From Pseudomonadota bacterium (GTDB lineage Bacteria; Pseudomonadota; Alphaproteobacteria; Rhizobiales; Hyphomicrobiaceae): a stretch of DNA of 64,000 nt. Positions 26,380-34,589 of the stretch are shown here, piece after piece. The position numbers were made by a program, and so were the translations under genes. Each line of letters opens with the position of its first letter. Position 1 is the first letter of the stretch. Location: assembly GCA_023423275.1 (NCBI GenBank), contig JAFAFW010000086.1:61104-125103 (forward strand), in the 5' to 3' direction. Under the pieces are notes generated by a model that searched no databases, was not told the DNA's origin, and was given only the letters and a program-made list of their open reading frames with translations.

Positions 26380-26988
26380 ATGTCAGAGCCTTCAGCTAAT
26401 CTTGCGCCCCATTCTGGGGCATGTTCGTTTCAAATTGCCAGCCGCTACACCAGGACGTTCGCACTTCTCGCCATGACCGGCGCGGCACTTGCCTGCGCTC
26501 CGGTGAAAGCCGATGAAATCGCCGCCAATAACAAAACGGGGACTGCCGAAGCCGCCGCGCCAGCGACAACACGGGCTGCGACTTGCGCCGGCTCGATCTG
26601 GTGGAGTGAGCTGCTGGCGCCGGAAACTGAAAAGTTAACTGACTTCTACGCCAAAGTGGTCGGCTGGAACGTCAAGGTTGTCGACGCCGAGGATCAGTCC
26701 GAGCAACCGAGTTCTCCGGAAAATCGCTATTCGATCTTCCTCAACGGAGATGAGGAAGTCGCCGGCCTCATGAAAGCCAATCATCCGGTCGCCGCCCACT
26801 CCGGTCTCGGCTGGTTCACTTACATCCAGGTCGAGGACGTCGACGTGACTGCAAACAAGGTCGTCGCAAATGGCGGCACGGTTCTGCGTCATCCGGTCGA
26901 GACGGAAACCGGCGATCGTATCGCCGTGATCAGTGACCCGATGGGCAATGTATTCGGCATCGTCACGCCGGCAGACAAAGACTGCTGA
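26380..26988 (+). CDS. Exported VOC (glyoxalase/bleomycin-resistance fold) protein
   Basis: The 202-residue protein starts with a signal-peptide-like segment (RYTRTFALLAMTGAALACAP, cleavage possible after KADE or nearby), then an Ala/Thr-rich linker, then a VOC domain from about residue 75: SIWWSELLAPETEKLTDFYAKVVGW, with VEDVDVTANKVVANGGTV and DPMGNVFGIV at the end. Most VOC proteins are cytoplasmic, so export is notable. ATG at 26380 follows GAGAGGACATC. The 272 bases upstream (26108-26379) hold its promoter and that of the divergent C45-like gene. A small hypothetical gene follows 36 bases later. Enzyme activity is unknown; related 'glyoxalase-like' proteins have many reactions or only bind ligands. 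Confidence 0.82.
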   Translation: MSEPSANLAPHSGACSFQIASRYTRTFALLAMTGAALACAPVKADEIAANNKTGTAEAAAPATTRAATCAGSIWWSELLAPETEKLTDFYAKVVGWNVKVVDAEDQSEQPSSPENRYSIFLNGDEEVAGLMKANHPVAAHSGLGWFTYIQVEDVDVTANKVVANGGTVLRHPVETETGDRIAVISDPMGNVFGIVTPADKDC

Positions 26989-27024
26989 CACCGGCCAAAG
27001 CGACCGTTTGCCCAGGGAGGACTC

Positions 27025-27216
27025 ATGAAAGCCTATATCGCGAGAGACCGGAGTGGCACCGTGACAAGCGGCTGGCTGCTTCGTAAGGGAACGCAGATCC
27101 AATCCACAATGTGCCGTCTGCGGCGCACGCAACTGGACGAGGTTGCCGCAGAAGAAGCAACTGTCGAGATGATGCTGCAAAATGCGACGCATCAAAAAAC
27201 GCAGCCAGCCAAATAG
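27025..27216 (+). CDS. Small hypothetical protein
   Basis: This 63-residue frame starts with ATG behind GGGAGGACTC, one of the better ribosome binding sites in the window, 36 bases after the VOC gene and 28 bases before a strong terminator. The product is MKAYIARDRSGTVTSGWLLR onwards, Gln/Thr/Lys-rich and soluble, with no recognised domain, TM segment or signal. The position between a gene and a terminator on the same strand supports a real cistron. No function can be given. Confidence 0.5.
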   Translation: MKAYIARDRSGTVTSGWLLRKGTQIQSTMCRLRRTQLDEVAAEEATVEMMLQNATHQKTQPAK

Positions 27217-27244
27217 CCTGCCATCTGCCGCCAGGCCCAAAGCA

Positions 27245-27273
27245 AGAAAGCCGCAGCGTTGCTGCGGCTTTCT
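27245..27273. terminator. Strong bidirectional terminator
   Basis: AGAAAGCCGCAGC (27245-27257) and GCTGCGGCTTTCT (27261-27273) form a perfect 13-bp stem with the loop GTT. It lies between the plus-strand VOC/small gene pair and the convergent bcsS gene, whose stop is at 27301. T-rich ends are present on both strands (CTTTCT). Confidence 0.9.
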
Positions 27274-27300
27274 GCATTCTCAAAGAGTTTGCGCTCTGGC

Positions 27301-28188
27301 TTATTTCAGCGGGGCGCGATTCTCACCGAATGCCGTCCGCAACTCGACCGTCGCGTAGCCGCCCTCGGCGCCGAACTCGCCGGCAAAGCTCTCATTCGCG
27401 AACTGATAGCCGCCAGAGGCGATCAGCGTGCTGTAGGTCGTGCCGAACGGAATATCGAGCTTCAAGAAGGCGCCGACACGCTGCGCATCGCCGGAATCGT
27501 CACCCAAGGCCCAGGCTTCGGGACCGAAGGTGAAGCGACCGAAGTCATAACCCAACCGGCCGAGAGCATAGTAGCTCTCGAACGCTGTCGAGTAGGTGCC
27601 TTCGAGAGCAAAGTAGATCGGCCGATTGTCGTTGCCATTGGTCTCGATGCTGGCGCCGACCTTGAAGCCCCATTCATTGTCGGTAGCGCGACCACCGACA
27701 GGGTCGACCAAATCGTCATCAAAAGTGAAAATTCCTGTCGCCTTCCGCTTCTGGTATTCGCCACCGAGCATGACAGCGATATCCAAGCCGCCACGCACCC
27801 ACATGTAGCCGAGCATGAGATCGCCAGTCCAATAATCACCATCGACTCTTAGACGACCCGGCTGCAGAGGATCGTCCTCATAGAGGCCGCGAGTGCTATC
27901 CTCGTAGCTGCCGTACGACCCATAAATCCGGCCGAAGAAGCCATCGCGGCTGAAGTCGCGATTGAACGAGAAGTAGGCCCCCGTATAGCTCTCCCAGGCG
28001 CCGTTCGTGATCTCACCGCCAGAAACGGTCACGATCGAATAAACAACGTCGCCGTTGGCATCGACGTATGGCGTGTAGTCCCCCTTGTACCCACCAAGGT
28101 CAGCGGCCTGGGCAGGCATGGAAAGCGCAGCACCGACGCCAAGCGTCGCGGCAAGCGCCATTGCAAATTTCAACTTCGGCATAGCCAT
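27301..28188 (-). CDS. bcsS: BcsS-like outer-membrane beta-barrel protein
   Basis: The 295-residue protein begins with a clear signal peptide cut after AQA (PAQA|ADLGG), followed by alternating aromatic/polar strands such as AYFSFNRDFSRDGFFGRIYGSYG, GDLMLGYMWVRGG and YYALGRLGYDFGRFTFGPEAW. It ends in a strand rich in hydrophobic residues. This matches the BcsS family (cellulose biosynthesis protein of Rhizobiales), a presumed small outer-membrane barrel. ATG at 28188 follows GGGGAGG. No bcsA, bcsB or bcsC gene is near, so it acts in trans or has another role. It is transcribed alone toward the terminator at 27245-27273. Confidence 0.8.
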   Translation of the reverse strand: MAMPKLKFAMALAATLGVGAALSMPAQAADLGGYKGDYTPYVDANGDVVYSIVTVSGGEITNGAWESYTGAYFSFNRDFSRDGFFGRIYGSYGSYEDSTRGLYEDDPLQPGRLRVDGDYWTGDLMLGYMWVRGGLDIAVMLGGEYQKRKATGIFTFDDDLVDPVGGRATDNEWGFKVGASIETNGNDNRPIYFALEGTYSTAFESYYALGRLGYDFGRFTFGPEAWALGDDSGDAQRVGAFLKLDIPFGTTYSTLIASGGYQFANESFAGEFGAEGGYATVELRTAFGENRAPLK

Positions 28189-28471
28189 TGCGGCCTCCCC
28201 TCTTGCCGGAAAACTCCGTGCGGTCTTGCCGTACCATTAACTGAGTCGCTGCTTAACGGGACGTAGACGGGAGTGCGTTCTTTCCCCAGTGTGCCGGAAC
28301 CGCCACACATTTGTCCGTGAAATAGTGGTGTTCCGGCTCATCCAGTGTTTTTTTGCTGGGGATGAGCAGGCATGAACGCGCTGCAGGTATTGCCAACGGC
28401 GCGCGTTCATCAGTCCAGAACCTATGATTCGCGCAATGCCGCGCGGCAAAGGACGGGCGCGGACGCTGCTC
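28189..28471. other. Intergenic region between bcsS and fdsD with two inverted repeats
   Basis: These 283 bases contain the bcsS promoter and the 3' end of the fds transcript. ATGAACGCGC (28372-28381) and GCGCGTTCAT (28401-28410) form a perfect 10-bp inverted repeat with a 19-base spacer. A second imperfect hairpin, CTCATCCAG...CTGGGGATGAG, encloses a run of seven T's near 28337-28367. One or both may terminate fds transcription; the second could also be a regulator site for bcsS. Confidence 0.5.
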
Positions 28472-28717
28472 TCAGCGGTTAGCCATCACAGGCTGCGGCT
28501 CGCGCGGAGCCTTCAATGTCCTGATCGCGGCCAGCGCCAGCGGAGAAAGACCAGCTCCACCATCGGCCACATGCGCCAGGATTTGCCTGCGCATCCGTGG
28601 ATCCCAGAAATCTTCGATGTGATTGGCGATCTGGGAGACAGCGTCATCACCGCTTTGGCTCTCGAAGAACTTGGCGATCTGATTCGCCATCATGATCAGC
28701 TTGTCATGCTGCTTCAT
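28472..28717 (-). CDS. fdsD: NAD-dependent formate dehydrogenase delta subunit
   Basis: The 81-residue protein (MKQHDKLIMMANQIAKFFES, then AVSQIANHIEDFWDPRMRRQIL) matches FdsD, a small protein needed for activity of the soluble molybdenum formate dehydrogenase, perhaps in bis-MGD cofactor insertion or subunit stabilisation. The WDPRM motif is diagnostic. ATG at 28717 lies inside the end of fdhD, so the genes overlap by 14 bases and are translationally coupled. It is the last gene of fdsGBACD. Confidence 0.9.
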   Translation of the reverse strand: MKQHDKLIMMANQIAKFFESQSGDDAVSQIANHIEDFWDPRMRRQILAHVADGGAGLSPLALAAIRTLKAPREPQPVMANR

Positions 28718-29552
28718 GTTTGACTTTGCCTTTGTCGTCCGTGGGGGTGCCCGAAAGCCCCTCAACGCGATGCGGATGAGTGAACACCTCAAAGCCATCG
28801 GCACGCGCGACGGCGACCAGCGTGATGCCCGCTGACTCGGCCGTCTTCAATGCCAGCGCCGTCGGCACCGAGACCGCCACAAGGATCGGCGCCCCCAGGA
28901 CCGCGACCTTCTGGGCCATCTCGACTGAAACGCGGCTGGTCAAGACGACGATACCCCGTGAAACATCGATATCCATGCGGCGCAGCCGGCCGACCAGCTT
29001 ATCGAGAGCGTTATGGCGGCCGACGTCCTCAGCGATGGCGACGAGGCCGTGCTCATGCGTCCAGAAGCCGGCGCCGTGGACGGCATGCGTCTGCCGGTTC
29101 AGCGCCTGGGCAGGCGCCAGAGAGGCAATGGCACGCTCTATGTCCGCGATCGAAACCCTGACATCGGTCTCGATCGGCGGAAAGTCCGTCACCACGGCAT
29201 CGAGGCTCTCGACGCCGCACAGGCCACAACCGGTGGGGCCGGCGATGCGCCGTCGGCGCGCGGCGAGATTGACACCGCGCCCCTGGGCCAGCCACATCCG
29301 CAGCTCGACCCCGTTGTCGTGCTCGATGACGTCGAGGCTCTTGATCTCGTCGGGGGTTTCGATAATGCCCTCGCTGAGACTGAAGCCGACCGCGAAATCC
29401 TCAAGGTCGGTCGGCGATGCCATCATTACGGCGTAGGTCGAGCCGTCATAGACGAGTGCCACCGGCATTTCCACCGGCACATCGCGCCCATGGGCGGCAA
29501 GGCCACCGGCCGTCGCCTTGAGCGAGCGCGTATGCACCGTGGCTTTGGTCAT
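28704..29552 (-). CDS. fdhD: Formate dehydrogenase accessory sulfurtransferase FdhD/FdsC
   Basis: The 282-residue FdhD-family protein contains the persulfide-carrying loop CGLCGVESL (the CxxC motif), then the domain with GFWTHEHGLVAIAEDVGRHNALDKLVGR, and binds the molybdenum cofactor. It passes sulfur to bis-MGD before the cofactor enters FdsA, which is essential for activity. ATG at 29552 lies 4 bases after the fdsA stop; the earlier in-frame start (29582) would lie inside fdsA. In soluble NAD-linked formate dehydrogenases this gene is called fdsC. Confidence 0.94.
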   Translation of the reverse strand: MTKATVHTRSLKATAGGLAAHGRDVPVEMPVALVYDGSTYAVMMASPTDLEDFAVGFSLSEGIIETPDEIKSLDVIEHDNGVELRMWLAQGRGVNLAARRRRIAGPTGCGLCGVESLDAVVTDFPPIETDVRVSIADIERAIASLAPAQALNRQTHAVHGAGFWTHEHGLVAIAEDVGRHNALDKLVGRLRRMDIDVSRGIVVLTSRVSVEMAQKVAVLGAPILVAVSVPTALALKTAESAGITLVAVARADGFEVFTHPHRVEGLSGTPTDDKGKVKHEAA

Positions 29553-29556
29553 CGCC

Positions 29557-32433
29557 CTATTCCGCAGCCTCCAAGGGCGCAATCCGCCGGCTCGCGTCGG
29601 TGAACGCCTCGTAATCCTCCTGGTATTGCGTGGGACCGTTGGACAGGCCCACTTGAACGGCCGTCACCTTGTACTCGGGGCAATTGGTGGCCCAATCCGA
29701 ATAATCCGTCGTGACGATGTTGGCGTTCGTCAGTGGATGGTGGAACGTCGTGTAGACCACGCCGGGCGCAACACGATCGGTGATCAGCACACGCTGCGCA
29801 AGCTCTCCGGAACGACTGGCGATCCGCACCCAGTCACCGTCCTTGATGCCGCGCTGTTCGGCGTCGTGCGGATGCATTTCCAGCCGATCCTCGTCGTGCC
29901 AGGCAACGTTGTCGGTCCGTCGCGTCTGGGCGCCGACATTGTACTGCGACAGGATACGGCCTGTGGTGAGCAGCAGCGGGAAACGCGGGCCCGTCCGCTC
30001 GTCGGTCGGAACGTACTCCGTCATCATGAACTTGCCTTTGCCGCGCGCAAACGTCGTTGCGTGCATCACGGGCGAGCCGTTCGGGTTGGCATCATTGCAC
30101 GGCCACTGAACCGATCCCATCTCCTCGATCTTGGCAAAGCTCACGCCCGCGAATGTCGGCGTCAGCGCCGCGATCTCGTCCATTACCTGGCTCGGATGCG
30201 TATAGCTCCAGTCGAGCCCGAACGCCTTTGCCAGAAGCTGCGTGATCTCCCAATCGGCATAGCCGTTGCGCGGCGTCATCACACGGCGAACGAGCTGGAT
30301 GCGGCGCTCGGCATTGGTGAACGTGCCGTCCTTTTCGAGAAAGGTCGATCCCGGCAGGAAGACGTGCGCGTAGCTTGCCGTCTCGTTGAGGAAAAGATCC
30401 TGGATGACAACGCATTCCATCGCTTCGAGACCGGCCGCGACATGCTTGGTGTCAGGGTCGGACTGCAGGATATCCTCTCCCTGGATATAGATGCCCTTGA
30501 ACGAACCATCGACCGCGGCGTCGAGCATATTGTTGATGCGCAGGCCCGGCTCGGGATTGAGCCTCGCGCCCCACAAGGCTTCGAACGTCCCGCGCACGCC
30601 ATCATCGGATACATGGCGATAACCGGAGAACTCGTGCGGGAACGAGCCCATGTCACACGAGCCCTGCACGTTATTCTGCCCGCGCAGCGGATTAACGCCG
30701 ACACCGGGGCGACCGAGGTTTCCGGTTACCATCGCAAGGTTGGCGATGGCCATCACGGCTGTCGAGCCCTGGCTATGTTCGGTGATACCCAGACCATAGT
30801 AGATTGCGGCGTTGCCGCCAGTCGCGTAGAGGCGCGCGGCAGCCCGCAACTCGGCGGCATCGACGCCGGTATACTTCGCAACGGCCTCCGGTGAATGCCG
30901 TTCTTCGGAGACAAAGGCGGCCCATTCCTGGAAGGCGTCCAGCTCGCAACGTTCGCGTACGAACCTCTCGTTGACGAGCCCCTCGGTGACGATCACGTGC
31001 GCTATGGCGGTCAGCACCGCGACGTTGGTTCCCGGCAGCAGCGGCAGGTGATGCTCAGCGGCGATGTGGGCTGACCGGACCAGATCGATGCGGCGCGGAT
31101 CGACGACGATCAACTTCGCGCCCTGGCGCAGCCGCTTCTTCATACGACTGGCGAATACGGGATGCGCATCGGTCGGATTGGCGCCGATCACCATCATCAC
31201 GTCGCAGTGCTCGACTGAATCGAAATCCTGCGTACCGGCCGAGGTCCCGAATGCCGTCCTGAGGCCATAGCCGGTCGGCGAGTGGCAAACACGGGCACAG
31301 GTGTCGACGTTGTTCACGCCGAAGCCGGCACGGATCAGCTTCTGGACGAGGAACGTCTCCTCGTTCGTGCAACGCGACGAGGTAACGCCGCCGACGGCAT
31401 CGCGGCCGTACTGATACTGGATGCGCCTGAACTCCGAGGCGACGCGTGCAATCGCTTCTTCCCATGTCGTCTCGCGCCAGGGATCGGTGATCTTCTCGCG
31501 CACCATCGGCTTCAGGATGCGCTCTTTATGGGTGGCATAGCCCCATGCGAACCGCCCCTTCACGCAGGAGTGGCCGCGATTGGCCTTGCCGTCCTTGTAC
31601 GGCACCATGCGCACCACTTCCTCGCCGCGCATCTCCGCCTTGAACGAGCAGCCAACGCCGCAATAAGCGCACGTCGTGACAACCGAGTGCTCGGGCTGAC
31701 CAATCTCGATCAGGCTCTTTTCGCTCAACGTCGCCGTCGGGCAGGCCTGCACGCAGGCGCCGCACGAGACACACTCGCTGTCGAGGAAGTTCTCGGACAT
31801 CCCCGCGGCGACACGACTCTCAAAACCGCGGCCAGAGATCGTCAGTGCAAATGTGCCCTGCACTTCCTCGCAGGCACGGACGCAACGGTTGCAGACGATG
31901 CATTTCGACGGATCGTAGGTGAAGTACGGATTGCTCTCATCCTTCGGCATCCATTGGTCATTGGCCTTGCCGTCAGACTTGGCGAACACGTGGTTGGCGC
32001 CATCGTAGCCGTAACGCACATCGCGCAGACCGACCGCGCCTGCCATATCCTGCAGCTCGCAATCGCCATTGGCGGCACAGGTCAGGCAGTCGAGCGGATG
32101 ATCGGAGATATAGAGTTCCATCACGCCCCGGCGGATCTGCTTCAGGCGATCCGACTGCGTGTGGACGACAAGGCCGTTCATAGCCGGCGTGGTGCACGAA
32201 GCCGGTGTCCCGGCGCGCCCCTCGATCTCCACGAGGCACAGGCGGCAGGAGCCGAACGCCTCGATGCTGTCGGTCGCGCATAGCTTGGGGATCTGCGTGC
32301 CCGCTTCCATGGCGGCGCGCATGATGGACGTCCCCTCCGGCACCGTGATCGACTGGCCGTCGATCGTCAGGGTGACGGTTTTCTCTGACCGGGAGGCGGG
32401 CGTTCCGTAGTCAATTTCTTCAATCAGGCCCAT
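29557..32433 (-). CDS. fdsA: NAD-dependent formate dehydrogenase alpha (molybdenum) subunit
   Basis: This 958-residue catalytic subunit oxidises formate to CO2. The N-terminal 240 residues carry a plant-type [2Fe-2S] motif (CATDSIEAFGSCRLC, then C80), a second cluster region (C116, C119, C125) and two ferredoxin-type [4Fe-4S] motifs (CIVCNRCVRAC, CVSCGACVQAC). A further [4Fe-4S] site (CAYCGVGC) precedes the bis-MGD domains. The metal ligand is Cys383 (RVCHS), encoded by TGC and not by a Sec TGA codon, with the catalytic His384 next to it. The C-terminal MGD-binding domain is complete. The gene lies 6 bases after fdsB and 4 bases before fdhD. It allows growth on, or energy from, formate made by methanol, oxalate or other C1 metabolism. 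Confidence 0.97.
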   Translation of the reverse strand: MGLIEEIDYGTPASRSEKTVTLTIDGQSITVPEGTSIMRAAMEAGTQIPKLCATDSIEAFGSCRLCLVEIEGRAGTPASCTTPAMNGLVVHTQSDRLKQIRRGVMELYISDHPLDCLTCAANGDCELQDMAGAVGLRDVRYGYDGANHVFAKSDGKANDQWMPKDESNPYFTYDPSKCIVCNRCVRACEEVQGTFALTISGRGFESRVAAGMSENFLDSECVSCGACVQACPTATLSEKSLIEIGQPEHSVVTTCAYCGVGCSFKAEMRGEEVVRMVPYKDGKANRGHSCVKGRFAWGYATHKERILKPMVREKITDPWRETTWEEAIARVASEFRRIQYQYGRDAVGGVTSSRCTNEETFLVQKLIRAGFGVNNVDTCARVCHSPTGYGLRTAFGTSAGTQDFDSVEHCDVMMVIGANPTDAHPVFASRMKKRLRQGAKLIVVDPRRIDLVRSAHIAAEHHLPLLPGTNVAVLTAIAHVIVTEGLVNERFVRERCELDAFQEWAAFVSEERHSPEAVAKYTGVDAAELRAAARLYATGGNAAIYYGLGITEHSQGSTAVMAIANLAMVTGNLGRPGVGVNPLRGQNNVQGSCDMGSFPHEFSGYRHVSDDGVRGTFEALWGARLNPEPGLRINNMLDAAVDGSFKGIYIQGEDILQSDPDTKHVAAGLEAMECVVIQDLFLNETASYAHVFLPGSTFLEKDGTFTNAERRIQLVRRVMTPRNGYADWEITQLLAKAFGLDWSYTHPSQVMDEIAALTPTFAGVSFAKIEEMGSVQWPCNDANPNGSPVMHATTFARGKGKFMMTEYVPTDERTGPRFPLLLTTGRILSQYNVGAQTRRTDNVAWHDEDRLEMHPHDAEQRGIKDGDWVRIASRSGELAQRVLITDRVAPGVVYTTFHHPLTNANIVTTDYSDWATNCPEYKVTAVQVGLSNGPTQYQEDYEAFTDASRRIAPLEAAE

Positions 32434-32439
32434 TTTTTA

Positions 32440-34017
32440 TTACTCCGCGGCTTGAGGCATGCGGGAGGAGCGACGAAAATCGTCAGGAAAGTGCTTGATC
32501 GCGCTCATCACAGGATATGGGGTGAACCCGCCCAAAGCGCAAAGCGAGCCGAATTTCATCGTGTTGCAGAGATCCGCGACAAGCGTGAGGTTGGCCTCGG
32601 ACCAGTCGCCGGCCATGATCTTCTCGATCGTCTCGGCGCCGCGTGTCGAGCCGATCCGGCACGGTGTGCACTTGCCGCAGCTTTCAATGGCGCAGAACTC
32701 GAACGCAAACTGCGCCTGCCGGGCCATATCGGCCGTATCGTCGAACACGACCACGCCGCCATGGCCGATGAGGCCGTCACGGGCTGCGAACGATTCATAA
32801 TCGAACGGCGCATCGAACATGGAACGCGGGAAGTAGGCGCCGAGCGGGCCGCCAACCTGGACGGCCTTCACCGGACGACCGCTTGCCGTGCCGCCGCCGA
32901 TTTCATCGACCAGCTCACCGAGCGTCACACCGAATGCCGTCTCATAGAGACCGCCGTACCGGATGTTGCCCGCCAATTGGATCGGCATCGTGCCGCGCGA
33001 GCGGCCCATGCCGTAGTCGGCGTAGGTTTTGGAGCCCGCGGACAGCACGTACGGCACCGTCGCCAGTGTCAGTACGTTGTTGATCACCGTCGGCCGCGCG
33101 AACAAGCCCTTGTGCGCGGGCAGCGGCGGCTTGGCGCGTACAAGACCGCGACGGCCTTCAAGGCTCTCCAGCAGCGCGGTTTCCTCGCCGCACACATAGG
33201 CCCCGGCACCGGTGCGGACTTCCAGATCGAACGCCTTGCCGCTGTCAGCGACGTTCGCGCCGAGCAGCCGGGCCTTGCGCGCGATGGCAATCGCGGTCTT
33301 CATCGCCGCGATGGCGTGCGGATATTCGGAGCGGAGATAGATGTAGCCCATGGTCGCGCCGACCGCGAGACCGGCAATCGTCATGCCTTCAATCAGCAGG
33401 AAGGGATCACCTTCCATGATCATGCGATCGGCGAACGTCCCGCTGTCGCCCTCGTCGGCATTGCAGACGATGTACTTCTGATCAGCTTCGGTATCGTGAA
33501 CCGTCTTCCATTTGATGCCGGTGGGAAAGCCTGCACCGCCACGCCCGCGCAAACCGGATTTCGTCACTTCCTCGACGATACCCGCAGGTGACAGCGATAG
33601 CGCCCGCTCCAGCCCCTTGTAACCGCCGTGCGCGCGATACGCGTCGAGCGACATCGGATCGGTCAGACCGCAGCGCGAGAACATCAATCGTGTCTGGCGT
33701 GCCAGAAAGTTGATCTTTTCAACGGCTCCGACGGACTTGCGATGGGCCAGAATGGCCTGCAGATCGCCGCTGATCAGCGCCGCCGCCAGCCCTGCATTCA
33801 GATCCGTCACGTCCAACGGACCTAGTCCATAGCGGCGATAACCATCGATCTCGATCTCGACCAGCGGCTCAAGCCACATCATGCCGCGAGAACCGGTGCG
33901 AACGATTTCGACGGGCCGAGCCGCTGTCTTGGCGGCACCAGCCAGCGCCTGGGCAACATCGTCGGCGCCGACCGCGATAGCTGCGGCGTCCCTGGGGATG
34001 TAAAGCCGGATGGTCAT
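32440..34017 (-). CDS. fdsB: NAD-dependent formate dehydrogenase beta subunit (NADH/FMN)
   Basis: This 525-residue diaphorase subunit is homologous to NuoF with an N-terminal thioredoxin-like NuoE-type extension (residues 1-100). GLRGRGGAGFPTGIKWK and ADEGDSGTFADR form the FMN/NADH site, and ESCGKCTPCRIGSTRG holds the N3-type [4Fe-4S] cluster. It passes electrons from FdsA to NAD. Its ATG overlaps the end of fdsG by 4 bases, and it ends 6 bases before fdsA. The cytoplasmic FdsGBA heterotrimer is the product. Confidence 0.97.
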   Translation of the reverse strand: MTIRLYIPRDAAAIAVGADDVAQALAGAAKTAARPVEIVRTGSRGMMWLEPLVEIEIDGYRRYGLGPLDVTDLNAGLAAALISGDLQAILAHRKSVGAVEKINFLARQTRLMFSRCGLTDPMSLDAYRAHGGYKGLERALSLSPAGIVEEVTKSGLRGRGGAGFPTGIKWKTVHDTEADQKYIVCNADEGDSGTFADRMIMEGDPFLLIEGMTIAGLAVGATMGYIYLRSEYPHAIAAMKTAIAIARKARLLGANVADSGKAFDLEVRTGAGAYVCGEETALLESLEGRRGLVRAKPPLPAHKGLFARPTVINNVLTLATVPYVLSAGSKTYADYGMGRSRGTMPIQLAGNIRYGGLYETAFGVTLGELVDEIGGGTASGRPVKAVQVGGPLGAYFPRSMFDAPFDYESFAARDGLIGHGGVVVFDDTADMARQAQFAFEFCAIESCGKCTPCRIGSTRGAETIEKIMAGDWSEANLTLVADLCNTMKFGSLCALGGFTPYPVMSAIKHFPDDFRRSSRMPQAAE

Positions 34018-34478
34018 GCACCGGCATCCTTCAGCATCGCGTCGAGCTTCGATGCCGTTACGCGCCCGACGACTTTACCGTCCATCATCGCAGATGGCGC
34101 GGTCGCGCAAAGGCCCAGGCAGTATACCGGCTCGAACGTCACCCGGCCATCGGCGCTTGTACTGCCGCAGGCAACTCCCAGCCGCCCCTCGACATGCTCA
34201 CACAGCGCATCGGAGCCCATCGATTGGCACGCTTCGGCGCGGCACAGCTTCAGAACATGCCGGCCCGCGGGTTCGCGCCGGAAATCGTGATAGAAAGTAA
34301 CGACCCCGTGCACCTCGGCGCGAGAGAGATTGAGCGCCTCGGCGAGCGCCGGGACGGCCTCCTCGGGCACGCATCCAAGATCTTCTTGCAGCTGATGAAG
34401 GATCTCGATCAGGGCATCGGGCCTATGCCCGTGCTCGGCTGCGATCTGGCGTGCAGTGTCTGCTGCTGTCGCGTCCAT
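34014..34478 (-). CDS. fdsG: NAD-dependent formate dehydrogenase gamma subunit
   Basis: The 154-residue NuoE-like subunit has a helical N-terminal half (GVVTFYHDFRREPAGRH at about 58-74), then a thioredoxin-like [2Fe-2S] domain with the four cysteines in the CRAEAC and CLGLC motifs. It relays electrons with FdsB. ATG at 34478 starts the fdsGBACD operon. The upstream 111 bases hold two palindromes that are candidate LysR binding sites. Confidence 0.95.
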   Translation of the reverse strand: MDATAADTARQIAAEHGHRPDALIEILHQLQEDLGCVPEEAVPALAEALNLSRAEVHGVVTFYHDFRREPAGRHVLKLCRAEACQSMGSDALCEHVEGRLGVACGSTSADGRVTFEPVYCLGLCATAPSAMMDGKVVGRVTASKLDAMLKDAGA

Positions 34479-34500
34479 GTTTCCACATTTCGAGTCATTC

Positions 34501-34517
34501 CAATGTAGATAACATTG
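34501..34517. promoter_or_regulatory. Candidate regulator palindrome upstream of fdsG (proximal)
   Basis: CAATGTAGATAACATTG has perfect 6-base arms (CAATGT/ACATTG) and a 5-base centre. It lies 23-39 bases upstream of the fdsG ATG. It could be the activation or repression site of the adjacent LysR-type regulator. Confidence 0.5.
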
Positions 34518-34533
34518 CGCAGCCGGTTCTGGT

Positions 34534-34559
34534 ATACCAATCGGTTGTTCTGATTGTAT
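34534..34559. promoter_or_regulatory. Candidate regulator inverted repeat upstream of fdsG (distal)
   Basis: ATACCAATC (34534-34542) and GATTGTAT (34552-34559) form an inverted repeat with one extra C in the left arm. It lies 56-81 bases upstream of the fdsG start, where LysR proteins often place their recognition site. Confidence 0.5.
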
Positions 34560-34589
34560 GATCAGGATTGCCGATGGTGCGCCGCAACA

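Noticed and set aside
28237..28449. 70-residue minus-strand frame between bcsS and fdsD
   Set aside because: Overlaps inverted repeats, no good ribosome binding site, Arg-rich sequence without similarity.
29557..32433. Possible selenocysteine in formate dehydrogenase
   Set aside because: The metal-ligand codon is TGC (Cys383), with no in-frame TGA; a cysteine-type enzyme.
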